A stretch of DNA of 64,000 nucleotides from Podarcis raffonei (lineage: Eukaryota; Chordata; Lepidosauria; Squamata; Lacertidae). The notes beneath the pieces were generated by a model. It ran no database searches. It saw only the letters and a program-made list of their open reading frames with translations, and was not told where the DNA came from. A program made the position numbers and the translations under genes. The stretch lies in assembly GCF_027172205.1 (NCBI RefSeq), contig NC_070613.1:56270001-56334000 (forward strand). The letters are read 5' to 3'. Of this stretch, positions 1 to 11,489 are shown piece after piece (position 1 is the first letter of the stretch; each line of letters starts with the position of its first letter).

Positions 1-296
1 TTAAACTGGCCACTTCCAGTTTGAAGAAAAGGCATCTGCCAGTCCATGACCCAGTATGTGCTTTTGATCTGGATTCAGGCCAGGCTGAACTCTTGTTCTG
101 CCCCCTCTCCTCACCAACTGATGTTTCCCTTTGAAGGTGCTGCCTACTGTGAGCCGTGTTGGTGGTCTCCAGCTCTGACCAGGCCCTGTGAGCCTCGTCA
201 ATGGTCAGGGATGGTGGGAGTTGAAGTCCAACAACATCTGGAGGGCCACAGATCCTCCGGATCTGATAAAGGAAAATCCTGCCTGAGATCCTGGAA

Positions 297-423
297 CAGC
301 CTTTCTCAGACTTTGGTACCCAGGTGTTGTTGGACTACAATGCCCATCACCCCTAGCTAGCAGGACTAGTGGTCAGGGATGATGGGCGTTGTAGTCCAAC
401 AATACCCAGCTTGAGAAACATTG
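297..423. mobile_element. Fold-back hAT-like MITE, copy with inverted arms
   Basis: Two arms, one with GGACTACAATGCCCATCA and the other with TGATGGGCGTTGTAGTCC, form a long hairpin around CTAGCAGGACTAGTGGTC. The ends read CAGCCTTTCTCA and TGAGAAACATTG. A half copy of the same family lies at about 200-257. Confidence 0.6.
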
Positions 424-509
424 GCTTAACTTATAAGATTGTGCTACCAGAGTACTGGTCAAACTAGCTTCCTTTTACCTAATGCTTAACTTTCAAACCT
501 TTTCTTCAG

Positions 510-640
510 CAGCCCCAGATTCCTGCCTCTGAAGGAAGTAATTTCTGCACCATTATCAGCTTGCTTTTTCCTGATGTTTTCCCAGAACTGTCCTTTTCCT
601 CTGTCTTCATCCAGTATTCATAAACTACAGGAGCTTACAG
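510..640 (+). CDS. MED1L: MED1-like exon (first in window)
   Basis: The frame that begins AGC at 511 encodes a stretch with SACFFLMF and then HKLQELT, matching the MED1 segment PACFFLKF...QKLQNCT. The acceptor is a tandem TTCAGCAG, so the exon could start at 510 or 513; both keep the frame. The exon ends on the first base of a Gly codon at 640, followed by GCATGC. The intron therefore appears to start with GC, not GT. Confidence 0.75.
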
Positions 641-3600
641 GCATGCTTTAATTAAGTACATAATTTTGTACCTCCACCCTCCCTCCCTACATGCTAGCAT
701 TTCAATAGACCCTAATTAACATTTGGTTAATTCTTCCCCTGTGATTTCTACAGGGGTATAAAGGCTGATGGGCCCCAGGGTGGAGTTAGAAAGGGAGAAG
801 TGGCAGGAGCGTAAAATGAGAACCAAGTATTGCTGCTTATGTACTAGAAGTATAGCATTCATGCTGGTATTTGTCTCAGCCTTCCCACGAGCAACTTGCC
901 CATTCAGGAGCACAAGTGCTTGCTGATCTGAATAGCCCTGTCCCTCTGTTGGCAACCATCCCACTGATTTATTGATAACCATTGTGTGATCACATCTCTC
1001 TTTGCCTCTTCTCATGTGATGCTGTCTCTCTCAAATGCATTCCATCTTTAATGATGCTCTTGTACAGTACTAATGGGAAAAAATTATTTGGTTTTAGGGC
1101 TTCCAGTTGCTAGATTGAAGCCAGGTCCTCTACATGAGCTGATTGTTCAGTTTGCCCTTTCAGAAAATCATCCACATGGTTTGATAACAAGTACTTCTTC
1201 CTTCATTGTGGTAATTATACTCCAATTGTTGGTATTCACTCCAGTTATGAGGTCAGGAATGAAGCTGCTAAATGAGTCATAATTCTACAGCTTACTGAAA
1301 GCTGTGTGTTGAATTCTGGGAAGTCACATGAATTTTCTGAAGTAGATGACTTTAACACTGCTAAATTTGATTATGACCTAAGTTGCAATTCTTTGCCCAG
1401 GTTGGCCTTTACACAACATACACAAATTGTGTGTGCGCTCTCTCTCTCTCCTTACTCCCCCCCTCTCTCACACACAAAATTACACTCAATTCAGTGACTC
1501 TAATGTGCAAAATTGTGGGGCTGTCATCCATGAGATGTCATTAAAAAGCTAAATGCGGCCTTATACTAACCCATAACACAACTTTTTTTAAAGTCTTGTT
1601 ACAGGTTAAAACCATTTGCACACATGGTCTCATAATAGCTGGGAAAGTTTCATAAAGATGTAGCATAGAATGAATTCATTGTGGGGAATAACTTGATAGA
1701 AAGATCCAACTGGAGTGAATCCTGTTGGTGGATTATATTTATTTCTTACATCTTCTTGGCCATGCTTTTAGTTTATATTCAGTTCTTTTTGGTACAAGTT
1801 GCCCTTGAAACAGCTGTGTGTGATAAATCCTACTATGCGGAAACTGGCACTACTGGTATACAAACCAGAGGCTTAATGTGCACATGGCTCACACAGACAC
1901 CATTTGTCCATGTGCATTTCTGTCCATGTGCATTCATCCATACATGGGCACTTTCAGCTGAACTCCGTCTTGATGTTTATGGGATGTGTTCATGGGATGT
2001 GCTGTCCTCTCCTCTCAGTTAGTATTTTCCTACCCCTCCCCTTGAGTTCTGGAAAACTGAAGTCCACTGTGGGCATGTCAATCATTTGTTTACCTGTGTG
2101 AGTGGCCAATATTTATTATTACTGAGATACAAGTTTTCCAATATACCACACTTGTGGGTTCCCCCCCTCCCCCCAAAGTGCGTCTCTGTCTCAGCCCCAA
2201 TAAAAGCCCACCAAGGAACATCTCACCAGTGGAAGTATGGGGTGCAGAATAGGTGGCAGTACACCCAGCAAAACGTTGTCACACACATAAGAAGTGGCCC
2301 TCACAATGTGCTTCAGTGTGTCTGGGTAACATCTGAGTTTACATTGGATTTCCGCCCCTTATCACATGGATTTGGAAGTTCTGAATTAAATGGCAGAGGG
2401 AAGTGTGGACTTCTACTTAGATGAGGGCAATGTCATGTGGACAAGGTGAAAAACAAGCACACATAAGATGCATAAAATCTACTTTAAACTACCATGTATA
2501 CGCATCCAGGTTGGTTTTTCCCCACGGTGCCCTTGGGCTTGAGAGCTGAGCAACTCTTCAGATCCAGTGCAGAGACTACTCCATTTAATAACTTGTTTAA
2601 AAATGGGTGGTCAAGGCATCTATAGTATAAGCAGCTTACTTCAAGGTTTGCTTAAAAGTCCAGTGTCACATACTTTGTACTGTTCTAGACAACTACCGTA
2701 TTTACTCAAATCTAATGCTCACCTTTTTTGTTATGAAAATCAAGGTACGCATTAGATTCGATGGCACATTTACATTCGCCAGCAAATACGTACTTTTTTT
2801 GGTTTCAAGGTTCTGAAAATTGAGGTGTGCATTAGATTTCATGGTACGTTAGTCTCAAGTAAATATGGTATGTTTTTGAAGGGAAGTTCCTTTTATTCAT
2901 GTTTCCTATTCACTACTTTTTTTAAAAAATCAATGCAGGAAACAATTGCTACTACATCCATGAACAAATCTTGTACGGTTTATGTTCAGTCTCTTCCAGG
3001 CTGCCCAAAACACAGCTATTTCCTAGATAAAGGCATAGAAAAATCTGATACGGCTGGAGCAATGGTCAAGAAAATCCCTTTCACCCATCCCAAATGTGTG
3101 CCTGATATGATTGAAGTTCTCAGACATCAAGCAGCATATAACACCCTCATTAGCAGCTGTGTGTCTGAGACAACTGAGTGTGAAGGTAAGAGCACATCTT
3201 TTGCTCACACCTCTTTCTGATTCTGCTGTGTTTCTACTAGTGAATTCTGGGAAGAGTTTATCTTCAGTATTTGCTGTGAAGCTCAAATATATCAACTGGG
3301 ATTTGTATGTTGGATGCATGTAAAGTTAGGTCCACCTCGGATGGTGGTGACAAGATATTCAGGCATTGGAAATAAGGAGGTGTGATGGACAGCATACTGG
3401 TTCTGCTCCCCCTCAGCATTTTTGTGATCCAATTCATTGAAAGTGGCTGGACCAGGGAGAAGAGTCGGCAGAAGAAGATTGGAAAAAATTTAAGGACTAC
3501 TTACAGAAATATTGCAAAATTAAGGAATGTTAAATGATGTTGGATTGAAATTGTGTGGTTTCTAGCTGTAATGATATAAAGGAACATGGATGGGAAAAAA

Positions 3601-6084
3601 AGGAAAATAAGGTGATATTATAAGCTGTAATGCTTTAAGTTAGGGATTTGCTGAACAAATAACCTGAAATGGAATACAAGAAGGGGAGGTATGAGGAGGT
3701 CAGAGAAATTTGTTATTGAAAAGTATGTTTTTTGAACTATATGTGGGTTTTTTAAATCTTTTTGTTTATTTTTTGTTTGTATAAAAAATTGGAAACTCTA
3801 ATAAATATCTTTTTATAAAAAAAAGAAAGTGGCTGGGGAAATTGTGAGCCCATCGTATCTGTGGAGGTTAAGTTGGGTACCAGACCCCTCTAATCGTTGG
3901 ATCTAGCAAGTGTTAGAATTTAACCAAGGAATAGCCAGGCTAGCTGCCTCGTGAGGTGATAAACTTGAGCGATGAGCCATTAAGGGGGATTAAGAGGCAA
4001 GATGGCAAATGGGTGGGGCCCCCTCTCACAGATAAAGTCAGAGATGAGAGAAGCAGTGAAATGACCAGGAAGAACAGCAGCAAGCTGGAGACAGGGTCAA
4101 AGAGAAATATTTGATTTCTGTTTGAATCCAAGGCTGCTGCCGTGGGAGAAACTAATGTTGTAGGCTCAGTTTGTATATACGTGTAGATAAACCATACATC
4201 ATAAAGACACCACAGTCTCCGCTGTGCCTCATTCCCAAAAGAAATCACAAACCCTGTGTAAGCACCTGGAATCCCTGAAACCTTGAAGATTGAGGGTGGG
4301 GTGCAACAATATGAATAGCGTAGAACAGATCACGCAAATCAAATGTGCATTGACTGCAATGTTCTCCCCCTTCTTCTTTGTTTTGTTTGCAACTCCCATC
4401 TGGAAACTATATAGTCTGTTTTCAGCCCCTGCCCCCTTTTCTTACGTAGCTCGGTACTACACTACATCAGCTGGTATCAGTTCTCCAGGGTGTCAGGTGA
4501 GGTTCTCTCACAGTCAGATCTGGAGATGGCAGGGGTGGAATGTGGGATCTTCTTCGTGCAAGGCATTCATGCTCTGCCACTGAGCTACGGCCCTCCCTTC
4601 TCAGCAAAAGTTCCTGCAGGCAGAGATTTAAAAATGAGTGAAGTATTCATGGGGACTTGCTTTCAGGTGTGCTTGGAACTGTTTGGATTCCAACCAAACA
4701 ATGTTGACACCTTATAACTTATTTCTTTTGGAGATAGTGAAACTGAAAAGGAAATTTTCAGCAACTGTACAGTCATACCTCGGGTTACAGACGCTTCAGG
4801 TTGCGTTTTTTCAGGTTATGGACTGCCAAAACACGGAAGTACTGGAACGGATTTCAGCAGTCGCGCATGCACAGAAGTGCTAAATCGTGCTTTGCACATG
4901 CACAGAAGCACTGAATCGCAACCCTCGTGTGCGCAGACGCGCTGCTGCAGGCTGCGAACATGCATCCCACACGGACCATGTTCACAACCCGAGAGTCCAC
5001 TGTATTTCATTTGATGTTTGTACCATGAAACTTCATGAGCTTGTACAAAGCAGGACTCCTTGAGTCTAGCAAAAGCCAACCCACTCCTACGTCAATGGTA
5101 ATGTTTTAAGTTAAGGCATATAGAATACTTGGAAATCAATACAAATGTTTTCTGACTACACCCACTAATTTATATTTCTAGTTCAAATTAAACGTTTAGC
5201 TCTATTGCTACAGGGTTAGCCCAAACAGTCACTAAACAGTTATTTCCTTCCAGATTCATCAGACTTGCTTCATTTTGACGTCGTTCAGCAAAAAGCCACT
5301 AGCTTTTCAGTAACATTCCAGCATCCACTGGAGGAGAACCTAGCCTGTGGTATGTCTCCAAAGGAAAAGTGTATTGGGTGCACACAGGCATACAAAAAGT
5401 CAGCAGGGAATGTGGTGCAGAAATGCACTCGCTGCATTTTGCACTACACATGTAGCCTCATTTGGCTTGGGACGGGGTAGAACGTGTGAATGTGTATATG
5501 TGTGTTTCAGTGTTAAGAACAGACTGGATGTCCATACCACACATTGACACAATAACCAGTTCATTGCAAAGCTACCTCCCTTTTCCCAGAGCAGCACTGT
5601 GCAAAGCCCTAAATAGCTGGCCCTTGTGACTGCTTTCAGATATTTATAGGAAAAGTGCTGGCCTAAGACACTTTGTGCCTCATGTGGAGCCCAAATAGTC
5701 CCCTGCTAGAACCAACACCCCAAATTTTGCTTAATCAATTCCTGCCTTCCTGTAACCTGCCCATCTCCCCATGCAGTCTGAACACACAGAGGTAAGGAAC
5801 TAGAGAGGAGGAGCTGGATCACATCTGTGACCTATTGCCACATATTCATAAATAAGGTCTGAAAAGAGGTGGTAATAATAATAACAATAATAATAATAAT
5901 AATTAACAATAAATTATTTATTATTTATTATTTATTATTTATTATTTATTATTTATTATTTATTATTTATTATTTATACCACGCCCATCTGGCTGGGTTT
6001 CCCCGGCCACTCTGGGTGGCTTCCAACAAAATATTAAAATACAATAGTCTGTCAAACATTAAAAGCTTCCCTAAGCAGGGCTGC

Positions 6085-6116
<32 letters not shown>

Positions 6117-9100
6117 GTCTTCTACACAAGTGTCTCATGGTGATGTACAATATGGTTATAGTTATACACAAGGGAGCTCTTACTTTAGCACACATTGAAG
6201 AAACTGGCAAACTCTTCCCATTTACTACTTAGCCATCTATATTAACTCTTTTCTACTATTGCACATTGTGTGTGTGTGTGCGTTTCTAGTGTTTGTCTCT
6301 GTTAAATTGGTTTGGGGGCTATTGGTACAAAAAGTAGCACATTATGTCATTTACAGTCCATCTTTCACCCTATGGTCCCAGGGTGGAAATACATATTTTG
6401 CAACCTGGGTATAAACTGGATCTGATTCCCAGTTTTATACTATGGTTGGGAATATTAAAAAGTAAGCAGATGTTGCACTTTATCACATAACCTATGGATT
6501 AAACTTTAACCAGACCAGCTTTGAAGATGGCTTGGGATAAACTTGCAACAGGTGAACAGCCTGTTTACTGTTTTGTTAACCCTTCCAAGGTGCACATCTT
6601 TGGATTGGGCTGGTGATGGGATAACAGGAGCCAGTTCAAATGCCTGTTACTCATAGGTAGATGTGTGAATGGACTCCTTTTGAAAGTATTGGTGACATTT
6701 TTTTTTAATCTTGTAGTGATTTGTAACTGCTCATTTTTACAGTCAGCATGGAATGAGCATGAATATGTGACCTCTTCCCACGAAGCATGCATGCTTTCAG
6801 GAAAATAAATAAAACCAATGCAGTCACCAGAAAGAATTCCTATTTAAGGATTGAATAGATTTGGTGGATGTTGATAATTCTTACTGTTGTCTCTACTATA
6901 ATGTCACACTTGTCTTTAGAGCATTTTTTCCCCTCTTCTGTTTAGTGACGGTTGATGTTCTCAGTTCAAGGGACGTTATATGCACTCTTCATACACATTC
7001 TGAAGATGGAGCATTAATCTGCAGCAATGATTATCTCACAAGAGTCCTGAAGCGGTAGGTAACACTTCTATAATATATAGGGGCCAAGTTTTCTTCTGTC
7101 CCTCCCATCCCTTTTCCTTTTGTGTCATGTATAATGGAATGGTTTGTAAACCGATGGGTGGCTATCTATAAATTTAATAACTTTGTACAGCAGCTAGAAA
7201 CTTTTAAGTAATTTAAAGGATAAAAAAATTATTTCATGTAACGGGAAATTTTTCTCAGTATTTGAATAAACATTGGGGCAGGAGAAACAATACCATATAA
7301 ACATTGTAATGAAGAATTTATTAAAAATGGTGGGTTTCACAGGCCAATTCAGCTTTTTTAAAAAGGATATTCTCAAATGTTGCATGCATTTAGACAGTTT
7401 GCTGGAGGAACTGGACCTTAATAATACTGAGTAAGCTTTCTGAGTAAGCTTTCATAGGAAAGCACAACACAGTGGAATAGCTCCATCAGGCTTAAGACGT
7501 GAGAAACAGGCAACCAAAATAAACTACAGTGGTGCCCCGCAAGACGAATGCCTCGCAAGACGAAAAACCCGCTAAAGGGTTTTCCGTTTTTGAGCTGCTT
7601 CGCAAGACGAAAATGTCTTGCGAGTCTTGCGATTTTTTTCGCTCCCCCCCCCTTTTTCTAAGCCGCTAATAGCCTTTTAGCCGCTAAGCCGCTAAGCCTT
7701 GAATAGCCGCTAAGCCGCTAATAGCTCTAAGCCGCTAATAGGGTTGCTTCGCAAGACGAAAAAACCGCTAGACGAAGAGACTCGCAGAACGGATTATTTT
7801 CGTCTTGCGAGGCACCACTGTACCTACAAGCTCCATAAATGTCTAGCTCCAGATGGTCAGAAGAGTTAGTTGAGCCCTGTATGTCAGTGTGACATTCTCT
7901 GGAACTCATGGCAACTAAAAATCTCCTCCATCTTTTAATAGTTAGCACAACTAGAGGCTCCTTTGCTTCGGTAATGGGCAGCTTAGACCAGTGTTTCTGC
8001 ACCAGTGGGCTGAGTCTCAGCAGTGGTCTTTGGGCCACTTTCAGGTAGCCCTCAGTATCACTGCCTGCCATAGCCTTTTGGCTGGACCAGTGGCAACACT
8101 AGTAACTCTGCATGCAGAGTAAAGGTGGCCAAGAGACAGAGAGGTTCAAGAGTGGGCAAGGTCTCCCTTGCTCTGATGGGAAAGAGATGGAAGTGTTGAA
8201 GGAAATTAAACGGCTGATAGTTGTTGTTGACAACAATGGTAGTAAAACCATGTTATAGGAGGAAGCTGCCCAGACTGGCTGCGGCAACCCAGTCAGATGG
8301 GCAGGGTACAACTAATAAAATTATTATTATTAGTTAGAAGGATCAGGAAAGATTGATGAAAGAAATGGGTGGTGGAGCGATAGGAAATACTTGTGAAACA
8401 TCAAGCGTGAGTAGGATTTTCAGCAGTGTGGTGGGATGCAACTTTAAAGATTCAAACTGCTCCTGTTGAGTGAGCAATGCAAAATAAGATTGGAATGTCG
8501 GCGGTTTGAGGCCCCACAACAGGGTGAGCTCCCGTTGTTCAGTCTCAGCTCCTGCCAACCTAGCAGTTCGAAAGCACATCAAAGTGCAAGTAGATAAATA
8601 GGTACCACTCCGGCGGGAAGGTAAACGGCGTTTCTGGTTTCGCCAGAAGCAGTTTAGTCATAATTTCCACATGACCCGGAAAAACTGTCTGTGGAAGCGG
8701 ACAAACGTTGGCTCCCTCGGCCACTAAAGCGAGATGAGCACTGCAACCCCAGAGACGTTTGCAACTGGACTTAACTGTCAGGGGTACCTTTACCTTTATG
8801 TCACCTTACAGAAGAACTGGCATGGAACTTTAGAAATTTATTTTATGTAATCTATAAAGCTTTCTGCACTGCGCTGACTTGTTTGGAGACAGTGGCAAAT
8901 GCAGCTTGCTCTATCCACTAGTCAGTTAGTTATGCATATGGAGTAGCCAGATTATATTTAGTGAATTAGCAATTCCTTAAATATTGGATGACTTGGCCCT
9001 TCTCTTAGGTGTATGTCAATTCCGGTTCTCATGAGAGCAATTTTCAAGAAAGCCACTCAACAAAAAGCTGAGGAAACTTCTCTGAGCAAAGACGGAGTCT

Positions 9101-9147
9101 GTGAGGAAAACTGCAAAGACCAACAAGTTGAACATAACCAGCAGTAG
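510..9147 (+). CDS. MED1L: MED1-like Mediator subunit paralogue, 3' part (six exons)
   Basis: Exons 510-640, 1098-1210, 2939-3185, 5254-5349, 6946-7054 and 9009-9147 join with no frame break into 277 residues ending at a TAG. Residues line up with human MED1 (compared from memory): ACFFLMF with ACFFLKF, LHELIVQFALS with LYELITQFELS, LRHQAAYNTLISSCV with IRHQVAYNTLIGSCV, SFSVTFQHPLEENLACV with RFSVSFQHPVNDSLVCV, and RCMSIPVLMRAI with RCMSIPVTMRAI. MED1 is a Mediator middle-module subunit that bridges nuclear receptors to RNA polymerase II. This copy stops about 35 residues after CMSIP, so it lacks the long disordered tail of MED1 and has no LxxLL nuclear-receptor box in the visible part. It keeps only the folded Med1 domain. 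The 5' exons lie left of the window. YAE1 is the convergent neighbour. The symbol is an inference; family membership is strong. Confidence 0.85.
1098..1210 (+). CDS. MED1L: MED1-like exon
   Basis: Acceptor GGTTTTAG ends at 1097 and donor GTG|GTAATT follows 1210. The exon starts with the last two bases of a Gly codon and ends on a codon boundary. It encodes LPVARLKPGPLHELIVQF, matching IPLFETQPTYAPLYELITQF of MED1. Confidence 0.85.
2696..2868. mobile_element. TA-flanked MITE (CCGTATTTACTC ends)
   Basis: CCGTATTTACTCAAATCTAA on the left and an imperfect inverse ending AGTAAATATGG on the right, bounded by TA on both sides. It is a 173-bp non-coding element in a MED1-like intron, of probable Tc1/mariner type. 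Confidence 0.6.
2939..3185 (+). CDS. MED1L: MED1-like exon
   Basis: Acceptor AATGCAG ends at 2938 and donor GAAG|GTAAG follows 3185. It starts in phase 0 and ends after one codon base. It encodes the KHSYFLDK and EVLRHQAAYNTLISSCV motifs of the MED1 core. A TA-flanked MITE ends only about 70 bp upstream of the acceptor. Confidence 0.9.
3451..3824 (+). mobile_element. L1 3' fragment, 5'-truncated
   Basis: It encodes the ORF2 C terminus (DWKKFKDYLQKYCKI, then stop), then a 3' UTR and A-rich tail. The flanks carry a 12-bp duplication, GAAAGTGGCTGG, at 3439-3450 and 3825-3836. It sits in sense in a MED1-like intron. Confidence 0.85.
4485..4600 (-). mobile_element. tRNA-derived SINE fragment
   Basis: The reverse strand reads GGCCGTAGCTCAGTGGCAGA and then a B-box-like segment, as in tRNA-derived SINEs. 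It is old and partial; the outer limits are approximate. Confidence 0.5.
4770..5002. mobile_element. TA-flanked MITE, CAGTCATACCTCGGG family
   Basis: Left end CAGTCATACCTCGGGTTA and a right end close to its inverse (GAGAGTCCACTG), with TA at both flanks. The interior is CpG-bearing. It belongs to the most numerous family in the window. Confidence 0.7.
5254..5349 (+). CDS. MED1L: MED1-like exon
   Basis: Acceptor CCTTCCAG ends at 5253 and donor TGTG|GTATGT follows 5349. It encodes DSSDLLHFDV and SFSVTFQHPLEENLAC, matching MED1 DSPGLLQFEV and RFSVSFQHPVNDSLVC. Both boundaries are phase 1. Confidence 0.9.
5868..6116 (-). repeat. L2-type LINE tail with flanking microsatellites
   Basis: (TAA)n then (TTATT-type)n runs, then ACGCCCATCTGGCTGGGTTT, the inverse of the 3' end common to lizard L2-like LINEs, then (ATT)n. 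The A/T runs probably grew from the element's tail. Confidence 0.65.
6946..7054 (+). CDS. MED1L: MED1-like exon
   Basis: Acceptor TCTGTTTAG ends at 6945 and donor CG|GTAGGT follows 7054. It encodes VTVDVLSSRDVICTL and GALICSNDYLTRVLKR, matching MED1 VVMDVQDSTHVSCKL and DALICTDDFIAKVVQR. Confidence 0.9.
7527..7820. mobile_element. TA-flanked MITE with internal GCCGCTAA repeats
   Basis: CAGTGGTGCCCCGCAAGACG on the left; CGTCTTGCGAGGCACCACTG on the right is nearly its inverse. TA flanks both ends. The middle carries several copies of TAAGCCGCTAATAG. Confidence 0.75.
8237..8335 (+). repeat. L2-type LINE 3' tail fragment
   Basis: GGCTGCGGCAACCCAGTCAG, then GGGCAGGGTACAAC and AATAAAATTATTATTATTA, matches the 3' tail of the L2-like elements elsewhere in the window in the opposite orientation. 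Confidence 0.55.
8475..8797 (+). mobile_element. Squamate-type SINE
   Basis: It starts near a B-box-like GGCGGTTTGAGGCC, has the conserved body GCAGTTCGAAAGCACATCAA and AAGTGCAAGTAGATAAATAG, and ends GGGGTACCTTTACCTTTA. I recognise it as a widespread lizard SINE; the exact family name is not certain. Confidence 0.65.
9009..9147 (+). CDS. MED1L: MED1-like terminal coding exon
   Basis: Acceptor TTCTCTTAG ends at 9008. The exon opens with RCMSIPVLMRAIFKKA, like MED1 RCMSIPVTMRAIRRKA, and then runs through a polar unrelated tail (KAEETSLSKDGV...VEHNQQ) to TAG at 9145-9147. In MED1 the protein continues for about another thousand residues, so this is a genuine short C terminus or a derived stop. 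Confidence 0.85.
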
Positions 9148-11050
9148 TGTGGCTACTTGTGAAACTGAGCAACAGCATTATTATTTTTGGTGTAATACTT
9201 GGTTTATTTCTCTCACAAGTTACAACTGGGCAAAACTAATTCTGCTTAGTGAAAAACATTGGAAAAAGTTACATTTTAAGTCACAAAAGCAATTTGAATG
9301 GAGAGATTTGATGTCGAATTGCATATGCTAGTTTACCACCTTATTAAACATTAAGTTTCAACTTTGTAAGGGTTATTTTATAGTGAGTGTTTAGAAAAAG
9401 TAGGTTTTCTGAAGTAGTATGTTAAACAAAGCTTTAGGAACTTTTTTTTAGTAGGATAAACATTTTTTGGCAGGGGTGGGTTATTTTAATTCAACTTTTA
9501 TCTTTATACTGGTCACACCCTGTGGCAGAACTCTAGTCCACCTGAAAGTTTGTCTAAATTGGGCTTTTTTCTTAACACTAAAGCTTCCTTTTTTCAAAAG
9601 TCAGACACGATCTTTTAAAAATAGGGTCTTGATTCCATCAAATGTTAGTCACATAGGGACATTTTTCCAGATAGCATTGAGTTGATTACTTGGGGACATA
9701 GTTAAAATTAAAAGATAAATGAACCATCCTTACACTACAATGAAACTTTTGTACCACAGCCCTTTCCCATAATTATACTCTTTTGTGTGCAATCTCTACT
9801 GGATAGAGGTATGAATCTCTCTCCTGAAATCTGCCCTTGCACAGACAATATGTTCACCTTGCTCTACATGCAAGATGAAATAAGTATTTTTACACGAGTG
9901 TGTGTGTGTGTGTGTCTGTCTGTCTGTCTCACACACAGGACTTCTCTTGGTCTGAACCAGGTAGAGTTCAAGTAGTGGTAGCTATAGTACAACAAAGTAA
10001 GGGCAGCAAAAGACCCATAGAACTCATATTATTAGGGAGAGAGGAAGCTAATCTTTCGGGGGGCCACATTGACCCATAGTCAACCTTCCAGTGAATAGCA
10101 AGAACTGCACTTCTCAAGGCTGCTTTCCAATAAATTATTTTACACTATCAGTTGTTTTTATTATTAAATTTAGTGATGTCAAATTTTGTGAGGGTATTGG
10201 AGGTCACAAAAGTGGGACACAAGTTTGTCACCCCTGTTCGAAAGAAACGTTAATTCCTTTTGAAGAGGAATTTCTATTTTTTTGTTCTCTTGAATAGGTC
10301 TGCCTCTTCTCACATTGTCCACCTGCCCCTGATTAGTGCAGCACTGACTTCTGGGCAAGAAGGTTTTTCCCAGAAAGCTTATGAAGAGAGAACCGTACTA
10401 TGTACAGACTAGTTTACCAGCTAAGAAATGCTTCAGTAAATATCTGAAGGCCAAACTCAAGGTGACATTAAATGCACCTTTATATTTCAGATATTAAAAA
10501 ATGCAAATAGCATCAGCCAGCACCAACGAAGAATTTCTTCCTCAAAGCAAATCCTAGCTTCAGAAAATTTTCTGAAACAAAGCAGGGGAGTAATGAGTTA
10601 ATTTCCCAGCTTTATGCCTGTTCATCTCATTAACTGGGATCCTTCCACCATACATATTTTAAAAATGCAAATAAAATGTTAAAGATATCTGTACAAATTG
10701 CATTTAACACCCATTCTTCCTATGTATCAGAGAAGGGGAGAGAGAAGAATCCCCTCTTGCAAGGCTATATTTCACATCTCTGGAACAGCGATGTAACATA
10801 GATTATAGTGCCTGGAATGATTTACTAACATAAGATGTGTTTGCAAAGTTTGTTAAAGGAGATTAGACAGTGTATAAATTAATCATAAGCCATATCCATG
10901 TAATACCACAGGATTTTATCTACTATATAAAGGGCACATTAAGCAATATTTGAAAGCAAAATCTCTGCATTTCAGCCAGTTTTGAGGTAGTTGTATATCT
11001 GGGGGAAAACGATACTTTAAAAAAAACTTTTAAAAATTCCACACAATGAA
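9148..11050. other. Space between convergent MED1-like and YAE1
   Basis: It should hold both 3' UTRs. A (TG)n/(TCTG)n microsatellite lies at about 9897-9934. No coding signal or recognised transposon was seen in the rest. Confidence 0.6.
9343..9348 (+). promoter_or_regulatory. Candidate polyadenylation signal (MED1-like)
   Basis: ATTAAA lies about 195 bp after the MED1-like stop codon. It is the common variant signal and the nearest plausible one. No transcript evidence is available. Confidence 0.35.
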
Positions 11051-11489
11051 TTAACTTTGCAATAGTCGAATGTGTTCAATTGTGTCTGGTGGCAAACCTA
11101 GCTGATCTACTAAATTGATAGTTTTTTCTTTTAGCCAACTAAACACTGGCTTTTTGGAATCAGTGCCACCTTTTCTCCTTCTGCAACATTCTTCTTGGAA
11201 GGATCCAGTCCTGCTATCATTTCTGCAACACTGTCCACTAAACTCAATGCCGTTTTCAGAGATTCTTCCACCTGTAGTTCCACCATGCTGTTTCTCAGGT
11301 AAGAGGGCATGACCAAGGTCCATGTCCTCAATAGTATCCAGCAAGTCTTCAGCATGGGGCTGCAGGTGGGTAGAGTTAAGACTTCTAAACACAGATTCTT
11401 CATATTTTCCCAATTCGTTCAGCAGGTCAGTTACCTCGCTCAGCACTCCAGAACTGCATCCATTGTGCTGACACCAGAACGAAAGAGCA
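11051..11489 (-). CDS. YAE1: YAE1 terminal coding exon 3
   Basis: The acceptor TTTTTATAG precedes the exon. It begins ALSFWCQHNG and ends EHIRLLQS followed by TAA. It is the most diverged part of the protein, but LLDTIEDMDL and the ECCR-like cysteine pair are kept. Confidence 0.93.

Noticed and set aside
7527-7820. Short repeats that resemble a CRISPR-like array (GCCGCTAA units)
   Set aside because: The units are short, irregular and without spacers, and lie inside a TA-flanked MITE in a eukaryotic genome.
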